From contig DLPY01000057.1 of assembly GCA_002478685.1 (NCBI GenBank), positions 1-60,629 of the forward strand: a stretch of DNA of 60,629 nucleotides. Reading direction: 5' to 3'. The stretch is from Flavobacteriaceae bacterium UBA7446 (GTDB lineage: Bacteria > Bacteroidota > Bacteroidia > Flavobacteriales > Flavobacteriaceae). The notes beneath the pieces are model-generated. The model saw nothing but the letters and a program-made list of their open reading frames with translations. It searched no databases and was not told where the DNA came from. Every line of letters begins with the position of its first letter. Within the stretch, counting starts at the first letter, position 1. Of this stretch, positions 1 to 8,629 are shown piece by piece. Position numbers and translations under genes: made by a program.

Positions 1-494
1 GGGATAGAACCATTATTGGACAAACAGATCCAACTGAGCTTTGGGGATTCACTAATACATTTACGTACAAGAATTTAAGTTTAAGCTTTTTTGTTCATGG
101 AGTACATGGAGTAACCAAATCCAACGAGTTGTTTCAGGATGCCTCATCTTCATCTGGTGTAAGAAGAAATGTAATCTTGAAAAATTGGTGGACTCCTGAA
201 AACCCTACCAATGATTTTTACGCAAATGAATTAAATGCTCGTTTGATGCAGGGATTCACTGCTGAGCCCTATCAAGATGCTAGCTTCATCCGACTGAGAG
301 ACGTTACTCTTAGCTACGATATGCCAACGAAAATTTTAGATAAAATTGGACTAGGTCGCGCTACCGTCTATTTTACAGGTAGAAACCTTGCAACAATTAC
401 CAGTTGGAAAGAAACAGATCCTGAACTAGACTCAGGGCGTGGCACGATTCCACTACAGAAAGAGTTCGTGTTTGGAATTACTTTAACAAACTAA
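1..494 (+). CDS. SusC/RagA-family TonB-dependent outer membrane protein, C-terminal part
   Basis: The reading frame is already open at the left edge (first full codon at base 3), so only about the last 163 residues are present. SusC proteins are TonB-dependent beta-barrels that import oligomeric nutrients together with a SusD lid lipoprotein. The visible part has the family's C-terminal barrel features: a RLRDVTLSYD strand, a VYFTGRNLATIT strand and a DPELDSGRGTIPLQKEFVFGI ending. The final aromatic-rich strand is typical of outer-membrane barrels. The SusD gene follows after 13 bases, so they form one operon. The substrate cannot be read from this fragment. Confidence 0.93.
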   Translation, partial: DRTIIGQTDPTELWGFTNTFTYKNLSLSFFVHGVHGVTKSNELFQDASSSSGVRRNVILKNWWTPENPTNDFYANELNARLMQGFTAEPYQDASFIRLRDVTLSYDMPTKILDKIGLGRATVYFTGRNLATITSWKETDPELDSGRGTIPLQKEFVFGITLTN

Positions 495-507
495 AATAAT
501 TATCATA

Positions 508-2160
508 ATGAATACTAAGAAAATAAAAATACTAGCAGCTGCCTTAATTATGGTGGCAACTTACACCTCGTGTGAAGAATCGCTTCTGAATGAGAATCCA
601 CCTAACATAGTTACATCTAGTTCACTTTTTGTGGATTATGAAGGGTTTGTTATTGCATTGAATGGAGCGTATGCTGAAGCACGTAGAGAAAAAGAGACCA
701 TTACGAGTTCTCAAACTATACAGCAAATGGCGCAGAATGGTACAGATAATCTAGTATCCAACCACCGGTCAAGTGGTTTTAATACAATTGCCGCAGAGTG
801 GAGAGATGTGAATAATCCAACTCAATCATTTTATGCTGATGTATTCACTTGGCTATACAGCATTGTGAATGCAACCAATTTAATTATTAACGAAGCTCAA
901 AATGGAGATAATGTAGATTGGTCGGCAGGACCAGGATCGGATATAGAAAATCAGCAGTTGGTAATCGCAGAAGCTCGTGCCCTTCGTGCTTGGGCGTATC
1001 GACACTTAACGTATGGTTGGGGAGATGTTCCATTAAATCTTGAGCCTTCAACAGGTGCTACCATTCGCTCTGATTGGACTAGAACGCCGGTTGGACAAGT
1101 ACGCGAACAGATGATTGCTGATTGGATTTTTGCGGAACAACATATTTCTGTCGAGCCAAGACAATCCGGTACCTTAACCAAAGGCGCTATACAGCATTAT
1201 CTCTCGGAGATGTACTTAGTCGAAAACAAAGCAGATAGCGCATTATACTGGGCGAACAAGGTTATAGATGAGCCTGCTTATGAACTCAATACGAGTCGCT
1301 ACGGTGTAAATGCTAATAAGCCTGGCATAGTTTTTATGGATATGTTTACCGACGGGAATATCAATAGAAATGAAGGAAATAAGGAAGCCCTTTGGGTATT
1401 TAATTACGAGCGAAATACTATCGGTGGTGGTGGAAACAACAATTCTAGAAGAGATCACCACAGCCGCTATGTGAATATTAAAGTTGGAGACGTTAACCCT
1501 CTTAAAGTAACAGAAAGTCGGGGAGGACGAGGATTTGGAAGAAACTCATTGACTAAATGGGCTATTGAAAATTGGACTCCTGAGGATGATAGAGGTTCAC
1601 ATTTCGCGATTCGTAAGTTTTTCATTCTTACAGAAGGTGTAGATGATTTACCTTCAGGATTAAAATACGGAGATACGATCCATTTAGATTTTAGTGAGGA
1701 TATTTCCACCGAAAGTAATAGCCGTAAGAATTGGCCATGGTGCAAAAAAGTTGACTGGACAGACCCAATGGATGTAGGAGTAAGAGAAAGCTTTAAAGAC
1801 TTTCTCTATTTGAGACTTGCTGAGACTTATTTATTGAGAGCTGAGGCACAGCTAAAGTTAGGTCAAAAAGCGGAGGCTGCTGAGTCAATTAACATTATTA
1901 GAAGAAGAGCTAACGCAAACGAGATTACTGCAGGTGATGTAGACATCGATTTTATTTTAGATGAGCGTTCACGTGAGTTGGTGACTGAGGAACATCGCAG
2001 ATACACTTTACTAAGAACCAACAAGTGGTTAGAGCGTACGTCGCTTTACAATGCTAGAGGAGGACAGTATGTTGCTGAAAAGGATAAACTATTCCCAATC
2101 CCTCAAGTAGTAATTGATGCAAACCTAAATCAAGATATGCCAAATAACCCTGGCTATTAA
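508..2160 (+). CDS. SusD/RagB-family nutrient-binding outer membrane lipoprotein
   Basis: 550 residues, the usual SusD size. The N-terminus is a lipoprotein signal with the lipidated cysteine at residue 22 (TYTSC), so the protein is anchored to the outer membrane as the lid of the preceding SusC barrel. Typical SusD elements are visible: an early NENPPNIVTSSSLF segment, the ALRAWAYRHL helix, and a C-terminal FLYLRLAETYLLRAEAQLKLGQ TPR-like stretch followed by the IRRRANAN and LDERSRELVTEEHRR motifs. It probably binds a glycan or another oligomer. No glycosidase is visible next door; the only neighbour that could act on substrate is the secreted phosphoesterase downstream. Confidence 0.95.
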   Translation: MNTKKIKILAAALIMVATYTSCEESLLNENPPNIVTSSSLFVDYEGFVIALNGAYAEARREKETITSSQTIQQMAQNGTDNLVSNHRSSGFNTIAAEWRDVNNPTQSFYADVFTWLYSIVNATNLIINEAQNGDNVDWSAGPGSDIENQQLVIAEARALRAWAYRHLTYGWGDVPLNLEPSTGATIRSDWTRTPVGQVREQMIADWIFAEQHISVEPRQSGTLTKGAIQHYLSEMYLVENKADSALYWANKVIDEPAYELNTSRYGVNANKPGIVFMDMFTDGNINRNEGNKEALWVFNYERNTIGGGGNNNSRRDHHSRYVNIKVGDVNPLKVTESRGGRGFGRNSLTKWAIENWTPEDDRGSHFAIRKFFILTEGVDDLPSGLKYGDTIHLDFSEDISTESNSRKNWPWCKKVDWTDPMDVGVRESFKDFLYLRLAETYLLRAEAQLKLGQKAEAAESINIIRRRANANEITAGDVDIDFILDERSRELVTEEHRRYTLLRTNKWLERTSLYNARGGQYVAEKDKLFPIPQVVIDANLNQDMPNNPGY

Positions 2161-2184
2161 TAATCAAATTAATTTTACATATTG

Positions 2185-2220
2185 GCCAGTCGACTCTTTT
2201 ACTAAGTCGACTGGCTTTTA
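2185..2220 (+). terminator. Intrinsic terminator after susD
   Basis: An 11-bp perfect stem (GCCAGTCGACT at 2185-2195 with AGTCGACTGGC at 2205-2215) is followed by TTTTA. It lies 25 bases after the susD stop and before the phosphoesterase start, so the phosphoesterase is either separately transcribed or expressed by read-through. Confidence 0.85.
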
Positions 2221-2231
2221 TCAATAATTAC

Positions 2232-3146
2232 ATGAGAAATCTAATTTTTATTATAGTTGTTTTTACTGCTTTAACACCAACATTGGCACAGTCCAATGAT
2301 GCAGACTTTTCGTTCATCTTTATGACCGATATCCACTATCAAACCAAGCGCGGAGCAAATGAAGCCTTTCAGATTGCTATCGACTCTGCAAACCAAACGA
2401 ATGCGGACTTTGTACTTACTGGCGGCGATTTAGTTTACGATGTATTGCGTGGTAATTATAAAAAATCTGAGGAGCTTTTTATTGGCTATAAAGAAGCCGT
2501 CAAAGGATTTAATATGCCGGTTTACCACTGTATAGGTAACCACGAATTATTTGCCATTTATGAAGAAAGCCCTGAAGATTCGACTCATCCAGACTATAAA
2601 TATGGGATGTTTGAGCGTCATTTAGGTAAAACATATTATTCTTTTGATCATAAGGGTTGGCATTTCATTGTGCTCAATTCAATTGACGTAGTTGGAAAAA
2701 AATATATTGGTATGGTGCACAAAGAACAATTGGATTGGCTGAGACAAGATCTTGCTAAGGTTGACAAAAAAACTCCTATCGCAATAGCCATGCACATTCC
2801 ACTTGTAAGTACGTATAGAGAAATTTACCCCAAAAAGCCGATAACGGAAGTGCCCAATAATATTTGGATTTACAATCGAAAAGAGGTACTTGATGCTTTT
2901 AAAGACCACAATCTTAAGCTGGCCCTCCAAGGACACATGCACTGGATTGAAGATTTAAATATTCAAAATAGAACACGCTTTATTACTGGAGGTTCAATAG
3001 CTGGCCGACCTAGTTGGAGAAGAGTAGATGACAGAGGAGACGGTATTTATTACAACGAAGAAGGTTTTATGCTGATAAATGTAAAAGGAGAAGAAATCGA
3101 TTGGGAGTACATTGATATAGGTTGGAAAGCAAGGGCCAATAAGTAA
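2232..3146 (+). CDS. Secreted calcineurin-like metallophosphoesterase
   Basis: 304 residues with a cleavable signal peptide (about residues 1-20, ending TLAQ), so the product is exported. The five metallophosphoesterase motifs occur in order: DIH (D33, H35), GDLVYD (from G65), GNHE (102-105), AMHIPL in the middle and GHMH near the C-terminus. Together these bind two metal ions and hydrolyse phosphate mono- or diesters. The family is broad, so the substrate is unknown. Its position just after SusC/SusD suggests it removes phosphate from a substrate captured at the surface, but a terminator separates it from susD, so functional linkage is inference. Confidence 0.9.
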   Translation: MRNLIFIIVVFTALTPTLAQSNDADFSFIFMTDIHYQTKRGANEAFQIAIDSANQTNADFVLTGGDLVYDVLRGNYKKSEELFIGYKEAVKGFNMPVYHCIGNHELFAIYEESPEDSTHPDYKYGMFERHLGKTYYSFDHKGWHFIVLNSIDVVGKKYIGMVHKEQLDWLRQDLAKVDKKTPIAIAMHIPLVSTYREIYPKKPITEVPNNIWIYNRKEVLDAFKDHNLKLALQGHMHWIEDLNIQNRTRFITGGSIAGRPSWRRVDDRGDGIYYNEEGFMLINVKGEEIDWEYIDIGWKARANK

Positions 3147-3244
3147 AAGTTGTTTTTAATTAACACTAATTTTCTTAATAATTTTCCAAAAGCCAATTGT
3201 CCCAAAAAAAGCAGTATATGTAATTTTCAAACAAATCTATTTTA

Positions 3245-3253
3245 TATATTTGC
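3245..3253 (+). promoter_or_regulatory. Bacteroidota -7 element for tRNA-Val
   Basis: TATATTTGC matches the TAnnTTTG consensus and lies 13 bases before the tRNA 5' end. The -33 region is weak (TTTTC at 3224-3228, about 17 bases away). Confidence 0.6.
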
Positions 3254-3266
3254 AGCCTTTGGAGGG

Positions 3267-3341
3267 GGGCGCGTAGCTCAGTTGGTTCAGAGCACTTGGT
3301 TTACACCCAAGGGGTCAGGGGTTCGAATCCCTTCGCGCCCA
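3267..3341 (+). tRNA. tRNA-Val (anticodon TAC)
   Basis: Cloverleaf with acceptor stem GGGCGCG (3267-3273) pairing CGCGCCC (3334-3340), discriminator A, a D-arm starting TAGCTC, an anticodon arm CTTGG/CCAAG around TTTACAC giving TAC, and a T-arm with GTTCGAATC. CCA is not encoded. The gene stands alone between the phosphoesterase and glmS. Confidence 0.96.
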
Positions 3342-3349
3342 CATCAAAC

Positions 3350-3386
3350 AAAATCCTGATGCATTGCATTGGGATTTTTGTTTTTT
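3350..3386 (+). terminator. Intrinsic terminator after tRNA-Val
   Basis: AAAATCC (3350-3356) pairs GGATTTT (3372-3378), with an inner ATGCA/TGCAT pairing in the loop, followed by a T-run to 3386. It separates the tRNA from glmS. Confidence 0.8.
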
Positions 3387-3419
3387 AATATCTCTTAAAG
3401 TCCCTTTTAATTATTACAA

Positions 3420-3427
3420 TATCTTTG
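3420..3427 (+). promoter_or_regulatory. -7 element for glmS
   Basis: TATCTTTG fits TAnnTTTG and lies 32 bases before the glmS ATG. No convincing -33 TTG is visible at the right distance, and there is no glmS ribozyme-like sequence in the short leader. Confidence 0.5.
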
Positions 3428-3459
3428 TAACAGTTTAGGTTTTATCAAAAACAACAACT

Positions 3460-5304
3460 ATGTGTGGAATTGTAGGATATATTGGTCATAGGGATGCATA
3501 TCCCATCATTATTAAAGGACTTAAACGTCTTGAATACAGAGGATACGACAGCGCTGGAATTACCCTTTATGGTAATGGGTCACAACTTGTAAAAACCAAA
3601 GGGAAAGTTTCTGACTTGGAAGAACTTGTTATAGTTGAAAAGGCGCAAGGAAACACGTTGGGGCTTGGGCATACGCGCTGGGCAACTCACGGTAGTCCCT
3701 CAAACGTTAACTCCCATCCACATACCTCAAATTCGGGTAATATTTCTATTGTTCACAACGGTATTATTGAGAATTATGCCTCTATAAAAAAGATATTAAC
3801 AGATAACGGATTTAGCTTTTCATCTGAAACAGACACCGAAGTTTTGGTCAACCTTATCGAGTTTATTAAAATATCACAAAATGTTAAAATTGGACAAGCG
3901 GTGCAAATTGCGCTAACCCAAGTGGTGGGTGCCTATGCGATTGCAGTGTTCGACAATGAAAGACCACACGAAATTGTAGTTGCTAAACTTGGAAGTCCAC
4001 TGGCTATTGGTATTGGAAAAGACGAGTATTTTATTGCTTCGGACGCATCTCCTTTTATTGAATACACAAAGCGCACCATTTATTTGGAAGACAATGAGAT
4101 GGCGGTTATTTCTAGAAAAAAAGGGTTTAAGATGTATTCTATTACGAGTGATACCGTTGTAACACCTAAGATTCAAGAGATTCAATTGTCGTTAGAAAAA
4201 ATTGAAAAAGGTGGTTTTGATCACTTTATGCTAAAGGAAATTAACGAGCAACCCAATGCCATAAGTGATACGTTTAGAGGGCGTTTGCTTGTGGAAGACC
4301 AAAAAATAAACATCGCGGGAATTGAGCAGCATTTATATGTTTTTAAACAGGCAGAACGCATTACCATTGTTGCTTGTGGTACGTCTTGGCATGCGGGTCT
4401 TGTGGCTGAGTATTTGTTTGAAGACGCCGCCCGTATTCCTGTTGAAGTGGAATATGCTTCGGAATTTCGTTACCGAAATCCAGTAATCCACAAAGGCGAT
4501 GTGGTTATTGCCATTTCACAATCGGGTGAAACAGCAGACACCTTGGCTGCAATTAAGCTTGCCAAAGAAAATGGTGCATTTGTTTTTGGTATTTGCAATG
4601 TGGTAGGCTCGTCAATCGCTAGAGAAACCGACTCTGGTGCATACACCCATGCAGGCCCTGAAATTGGCGTAGCATCTACCAAGGCGTTTACCACACAGCT
4701 TACCGTAATTACTATGATGGCTTTGCGTTTAGGACAGCTTAAAGGAACCATTGACAAGGAGAATTTTGATAGAGTAGCCTCGCAATTGGTAGCCCTTCCA
4801 AAACAGATCAAAAACCTACTTAAGTTTGACAAACAGATCCAAAAAATTGCTGCTGCATACAAAGACGCTACAAACTTTTTGTATTTAGGCAGGGGATATA
4901 ATTTCCCAGCTGCACTGGAAGGCGCATTAAAACTGAAAGAAATATCTTATATCCACGCTGAGGGCTATCCAGCTGCTGAGATGAAACACGGTCCCATTGC
5001 ACTTATTGATGAGAACATGCCCGTAGTGGTAATTGCCACCAACAAGGGGCACTACGAAAAAATTGTCAGCAACATTCAAGAGATAAAGTCGAGGAATGCT
5101 AAAATTATTTCAATAGTGACTAAGGGAGACGAAAGTGTAAAACTACTTTCCGACCATGTGTTTGAAATCCCTGAAGTTACTGAGGCGTTGGTGCCTATTT
5201 TAGCTTCGGTTCCGCTACAGTTGTTGTCGTATCATATTGCTGTAATGCGTGGTTGTAACGTTGATCAACCCAGAAATTTGGCAAAGTCGGTTACAGTAGA
5301 GTAA
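3460..5304 (+). CDS. glmS: Glutamine--fructose-6-phosphate aminotransferase (isomerizing)
   Basis: 614 residues, full length. It makes glucosamine-6-phosphate from fructose-6-phosphate and glutamine, the entry step to UDP-GlcNAc for peptidoglycan and lipid A. The N-terminal glutaminase domain begins MCGIVGYIG with catalytic Cys2, followed by RWATHG and VHNGIIENY. Two SIS sugar-isomerase domains follow, marked by CGTSWHAG, SQSGETADTLA and SKAFTTQ-like segments (here STKAFTTQ). The C-terminus ends DQPRNLAKSVTVE, the family hallmark. It has its own -7 element and stands as a single gene, with acetoacetyl-CoA synthetase 48 bases downstream on the same strand. Confidence 0.98.
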   Translation: MCGIVGYIGHRDAYPIIIKGLKRLEYRGYDSAGITLYGNGSQLVKTKGKVSDLEELVIVEKAQGNTLGLGHTRWATHGSPSNVNSHPHTSNSGNISIVHNGIIENYASIKKILTDNGFSFSSETDTEVLVNLIEFIKISQNVKIGQAVQIALTQVVGAYAIAVFDNERPHEIVVAKLGSPLAIGIGKDEYFIASDASPFIEYTKRTIYLEDNEMAVISRKKGFKMYSITSDTVVTPKIQEIQLSLEKIEKGGFDHFMLKEINEQPNAISDTFRGRLLVEDQKINIAGIEQHLYVFKQAERITIVACGTSWHAGLVAEYLFEDAARIPVEVEYASEFRYRNPVIHKGDVVIAISQSGETADTLAAIKLAKENGAFVFGICNVVGSSIARETDSGAYTHAGPEIGVASTKAFTTQLTVITMMALRLGQLKGTIDKENFDRVASQLVALPKQIKNLLKFDKQIQKIAAAYKDATNFLYLGRGYNFPAALEGALKLKEISYIHAEGYPAAEMKHGPIALIDENMPVVVIATNKGHYEKIVSNIQEIKSRNAKIISIVTKGDESVKLLSDHVFEIPEVTEALVPILASVPLQLLSYHIAVMRGCNVDQPRNLAKSVTVE

Positions 5305-5352
5305 GGACAGCCTAAAATTACATCTTTCAAAAGAAGATTGTATCTTACCACT

Positions 5353-7221
5353 ATGCAACCCAAAACACCTTCACGACTTCGTTTATACACTGCTTTTTTG
5401 CAGCAATCCTATGGGCTAAGTTTCCCTGATTACGACAGCCTGCATCAGTGGAGTATTACTGAACAAGGTGAATTTTGGGAAAGCATTACCCGCTTTTTTG
5501 ATGTTGATTTTGATACGGCTTACCAAGACGTTTTTGTCCCAGAAACTCATTTTTGGGAAACCAAATGGTTTAGGGGTGCTACGCTGAATTACGCGCAACA
5601 TATTTTTAAACACGCTACCACTAAACGTCCTGCTTTGGTGTTTCAAAATGAGGCAGGAAAATTTTTCGAAATTAGTTGGGCACAGCTTATTGCGAAAACA
5701 TTTACACTGCAGCAAGAACTTGTTCATCAGGGTGTTACTAAAGGAGACGCGATAGTTTGCTTTGGCACAAATAGCCCCGAAACAATAGCGGCATTTTTAG
5801 CAACCAATGCGTTGGGTGCGGTGTGGTCATCTTGTTCGCCAGATTTTGGTACCCACGCCGTTTGCGAACGCTTTTCGCAGCTCCAACCCAAAGTGCTCTT
5901 TGCGCATCGTGCATACCAATATAATGGAAAGCAGCACGATTGTATGACGCGTATAGCTGAAATCCAAAAACAGATACCTTCTATTCAGCACACCATTTTT
6001 TTGGATGCGCATTCTGCTTTTGACGATGCACCAAAAACGATAAACGATATCGCCTTTACTTCCGTGTCTTTTTCTTCACCAATTTGGGTGTTGTTTTCAT
6101 CAGGCACTACAGGCAAACCAAAAGCCTTGGTGCACGGTACAGGACACATGCTTTTGGAGCATCTAAAAGCCCTTGGATTGCATCAAAATGTTTGTGAGGG
6201 CGACCGCTATTTTTGGTATTCCACCACAGGCTGGATGATGTGGAATTATGCGCTGAGTAGCCTGCTTTGCGGGGCAACGCTTTGTCTATATCAAGGGGCA
6301 CCAAATTACCCTACAAAAGATGCGTTATGGCACTTTGCCAATAAGGCAAAAATCAATCATTTTGGTGGCGGAGCCGTGTATTTTCAGCTACAAATGGAAC
6401 AACCCTCGAAGTATGTGCAATCAACCGATTTTGCTTCATTAAAAACCATTGGATCTACAGGCTCACCGATGTCAGCGGAGGTGTGTAAACAGTTGCAGCA
6501 GCAGTTTCCAAAAACCCAAATTATTTCCCTAAGTGGCGGCACGGACGTATGCACGGCTTTTGTGGGTGGTCATCCCGACTTGCCCGTTACACCTGGAGAA
6601 ATCCAATGCAAAATGCTGGGTGCCGCCGTGGAGGTTTGGGATGCTGACGGACATGCAGTAATTGAAAAGGCAGGAGAATTAGTCCTTAGCGCACCGCTGC
6701 TTTCCATGCCGCTTTATTTGCTTAATGATTCAAATTTTTCGCGCTATAAGCAAAGCTATTTTTCAATTTTTGAAACCGTTTGGAGTCATGGCGACTGGGC
6801 AATGGAAACAAAAAACGGAGGAGTTGTTATTTATGGGCGTTCGGACGCAACCCTAAACCGATTTGGTGTACGCATTGGCACTGCAGAAATTTATGCTGCA
6901 TTGGCGCAATATACAGGGGTGGAAGACGCTCTTGTAGTACATATTCAAGATGAAAAGACAGATAAGTTGATTTTATTTGTTCAGTCGAATACAACTTTGA
7001 AATTAGAAGATATTAAGGCATATATTCGAAATACTTGTTCGCCTCGTCATGTGCCCGATTTCATGTATCTTGTTCCTGAGATTCCATACACGATTAGTGG
7101 AAAAAAAGTAGAAATTCCTGTAAAACGCCTGCTGCAAGGAGAAAAATTGGAGGATGTGGTTTCTTTGGATGTGTTACGAAATCCAAATGCCATGCAATGG
7201 TTCTTAAAACAATTTGGTTGA
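5353..7221 (+). CDS. Acetoacetate--CoA ligase (acetoacetyl-CoA synthetase)
   Basis: 622 residues from the ATG at 5353; an in-frame TTG at 5338 is less likely because the family starts near this methionine. An ANL-superfamily adenylating enzyme: the N-terminal FWESITRFFDVDF and ETKWFRGATLNYAQ segments are typical of acetoacetyl-CoA and acetyl-CoA synthetases, then the P-loop VLFSSGTTGKPKALVHG, the YFWYSTTGWMMWN motif, the SLSGGTDVCTAFVGG segment particular to the acetoacetate branch, and a C-terminal SGKKVEIPVKRLL with the catalytic lysine. It activates acetoacetate to acetoacetyl-CoA, salvaging ketone-body carbon such as that from Leu, Phe or Tyr breakdown. Confidence 0.9.
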   Translation: MQPKTPSRLRLYTAFLQQSYGLSFPDYDSLHQWSITEQGEFWESITRFFDVDFDTAYQDVFVPETHFWETKWFRGATLNYAQHIFKHATTKRPALVFQNEAGKFFEISWAQLIAKTFTLQQELVHQGVTKGDAIVCFGTNSPETIAAFLATNALGAVWSSCSPDFGTHAVCERFSQLQPKVLFAHRAYQYNGKQHDCMTRIAEIQKQIPSIQHTIFLDAHSAFDDAPKTINDIAFTSVSFSSPIWVLFSSGTTGKPKALVHGTGHMLLEHLKALGLHQNVCEGDRYFWYSTTGWMMWNYALSSLLCGATLCLYQGAPNYPTKDALWHFANKAKINHFGGGAVYFQLQMEQPSKYVQSTDFASLKTIGSTGSPMSAEVCKQLQQQFPKTQIISLSGGTDVCTAFVGGHPDLPVTPGEIQCKMLGAAVEVWDADGHAVIEKAGELVLSAPLLSMPLYLLNDSNFSRYKQSYFSIFETVWSHGDWAMETKNGGVVIYGRSDATLNRFGVRIGTAEIYAALAQYTGVEDALVVHIQDEKTDKLILFVQSNTTLKLEDIKAYIRNTCSPRHVPDFMYLVPEIPYTISGKKVEIPVKRLLQGEKLEDVVSLDVLRNPNAMQWFLKQFG

Positions 7222-7222
7222 A

Positions 7223-7230
7223 TATATTTG
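7223..7230 (+). promoter_or_regulatory. -7 element before the FAD-linked dehydrogenase
   Basis: TATATTTG lies directly after the acetoacetyl-CoA synthetase stop, 25 bases before the ATG at 7256. It suggests separate transcription; the -33 match is poor. Confidence 0.5.
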
Positions 7231-7255
7231 AAGGGTTTTATCGGCATAAAACAAT

Positions 7256-8629
7256 ATGGTCGAAGCGTTAAAAAATATAGTAGGATTAGAGAATGTGTTG
7301 CACGATGGTGCTGAAAAAGCACGCTTTTCACATATTTGGGCTACCGATATTCCATTGGTTGCCAAGGGAGTTGTTTTTCCACAAACTACAGAACAAGTCT
7401 CAGAAGCATTAAAACTATTTAATTCGCATGGACAAGAAGTGGTTATCCATGGCGGTTTGACAAATTTGGTTGGTGGCACCCAAACCACATCGAATCAATG
7501 GGTTTTGTCGTTAGAAAAAATGAATGTCATTGAGGAGATGGACGAATCAGCCAAAACCATAACCGCCCAAGCAGGTGTTATTTTGGAGCAACTCATAGAA
7601 ACAGCGGCACAAAAAAATCTTTTTTTACCCTTGAATTTTGGTGCAAAAGGCTCTGCTCAAATTGGGGGTGTAATTGCTACAAATGCCGGTGGAATGCGTG
7701 TTTTTAGATACGGTATGACGCGGACATTGGTTTTAGGCTTGGAAGTGGTGTTGCCCACAGGAACGGTTATCTCATCGTTAAAAAAAATCATAAAAGACAA
7801 TTCAGGATATGACCTCAAACAGCTATTTATAGGTGCTGAAGGAACATTGGGCGTTATTACTAAAGCCTGCTTGAGACTATATGAACAACCGACCTCTCGT
7901 TATGCCGCTCTTGTTGGGGTGCAAAGCTTCCAAGAGGTGGTTTCACTACTTCGGTTGATGGACAAAAATCTCTCTGGAAATTTGAGTAGCTTCGAATTGA
8001 TGTGGAACGCCACATATTGTGCTGCTACAAGTGTAAATATAGCACAAAAGTCACCACTTCCTCAAGATTATCCATTCTATGTTTTTATTGAAAGTTTGGG
8101 TAACGATTTGGCAGATGACTATGTTTTATTTGAAGGTGGATTGACGCGTGCTGCCGAAAAAAAAATAATTGTGGATGCTGTCTTGGCACAATCAAAGCGA
8201 GAGGTGGAAAAGCTGTGGAGCATAAGAGAGGACACGCACATATTAAGACAATCTTTTGTTGCCACTCAGCATTTTGATATTAGTTTGCCCATTAGCGTAA
8301 TGGATGCCGAAGTGGCTTCCATTGTGGCTGATTTAGAAGCATTTCCTTTTGTAGAGCGTGTTTTGCCCTTTGGACATATAGTTGATGGCAATATTCATTT
8401 GATAGTAGGTAAAAAAGATACTACGCAACAGAACTCAAAAAAAATCAATGCTATTGTTTACCGAAATCTAAAAAAACATTTGGGTTCTGTTTCTGCTGAA
8501 CACGGTATAGGATTAGATAAAAAGGATTACTTATACACCTCAAAAACTAGTCAAGAAATTGCATTAATGAAAACCTTAAAACAAACCCTTGATCCTAAAA
8601 ACATCCTTAATCCGAATCGGATTTTTTAA
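7256..8629 (+). CDS. FAD-linked oxidase, probable D-2-hydroxyglutarate dehydrogenase (GlcD/D2HGDH type)
   Basis: 457 residues. The N-terminal half is a PCMH-type FAD-binding domain with the pyrophosphate loop HGGLTNLVGG (65-74), then FGAKGSAQIGGVIATNAGG (128-146) and GAEGTLGVITK (193-203). The C-terminal half carries the metal/substrate site of this family, GHIVDGNIH (373-381) and EHGIG (415-419). Members oxidise D-2-hydroxy acids (lactate, glycolate, 2-hydroxyglutarate). Its partner gene converges on it with a 4-base overlap and encodes a DUF1338/HglS-like enzyme whose known product is D-2-hydroxyglutarate, so 2-hydroxyglutarate to 2-oxoglutarate is the preferred reaction; this assignment is from context. 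D-lactate or glycolate remain alternatives. Confidence 0.8.
   Translation: MVEALKNIVGLENVLHDGAEKARFSHIWATDIPLVAKGVVFPQTTEQVSEALKLFNSHGQEVVIHGGLTNLVGGTQTTSNQWVLSLEKMNVIEEMDESAKTITAQAGVILEQLIETAAQKNLFLPLNFGAKGSAQIGGVIATNAGGMRVFRYGMTRTLVLGLEVVLPTGTVISSLKKIIKDNSGYDLKQLFIGAEGTLGVITKACLRLYEQPTSRYAALVGVQSFQEVVSLLRLMDKNLSGNLSSFELMWNATYCAATSVNIAQKSPLPQDYPFYVFIESLGNDLADDYVLFEGGLTRAAEKKIIVDAVLAQSKREVEKLWSIREDTHILRQSFVATQHFDISLPISVMDAEVASIVADLEAFPFVERVLPFGHIVDGNIHLIVGKKDTTQQNSKKINAIVYRNLKKHLGSVSAEHGIGLDKKDYLYTSKTSQEIALMKTLKQTLDPKNILNPNRIF

Noticed and set aside
3150..3359. 69-codon frame downstream of the phosphoesterase
   Set aside because: It runs straight through tRNA-Val and has no protein-like features.
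3388..3459. glmS ribozyme before glmS
   Set aside because: The leader is too short and lacks the conserved core; the ribozyme is a Firmicutes feature.
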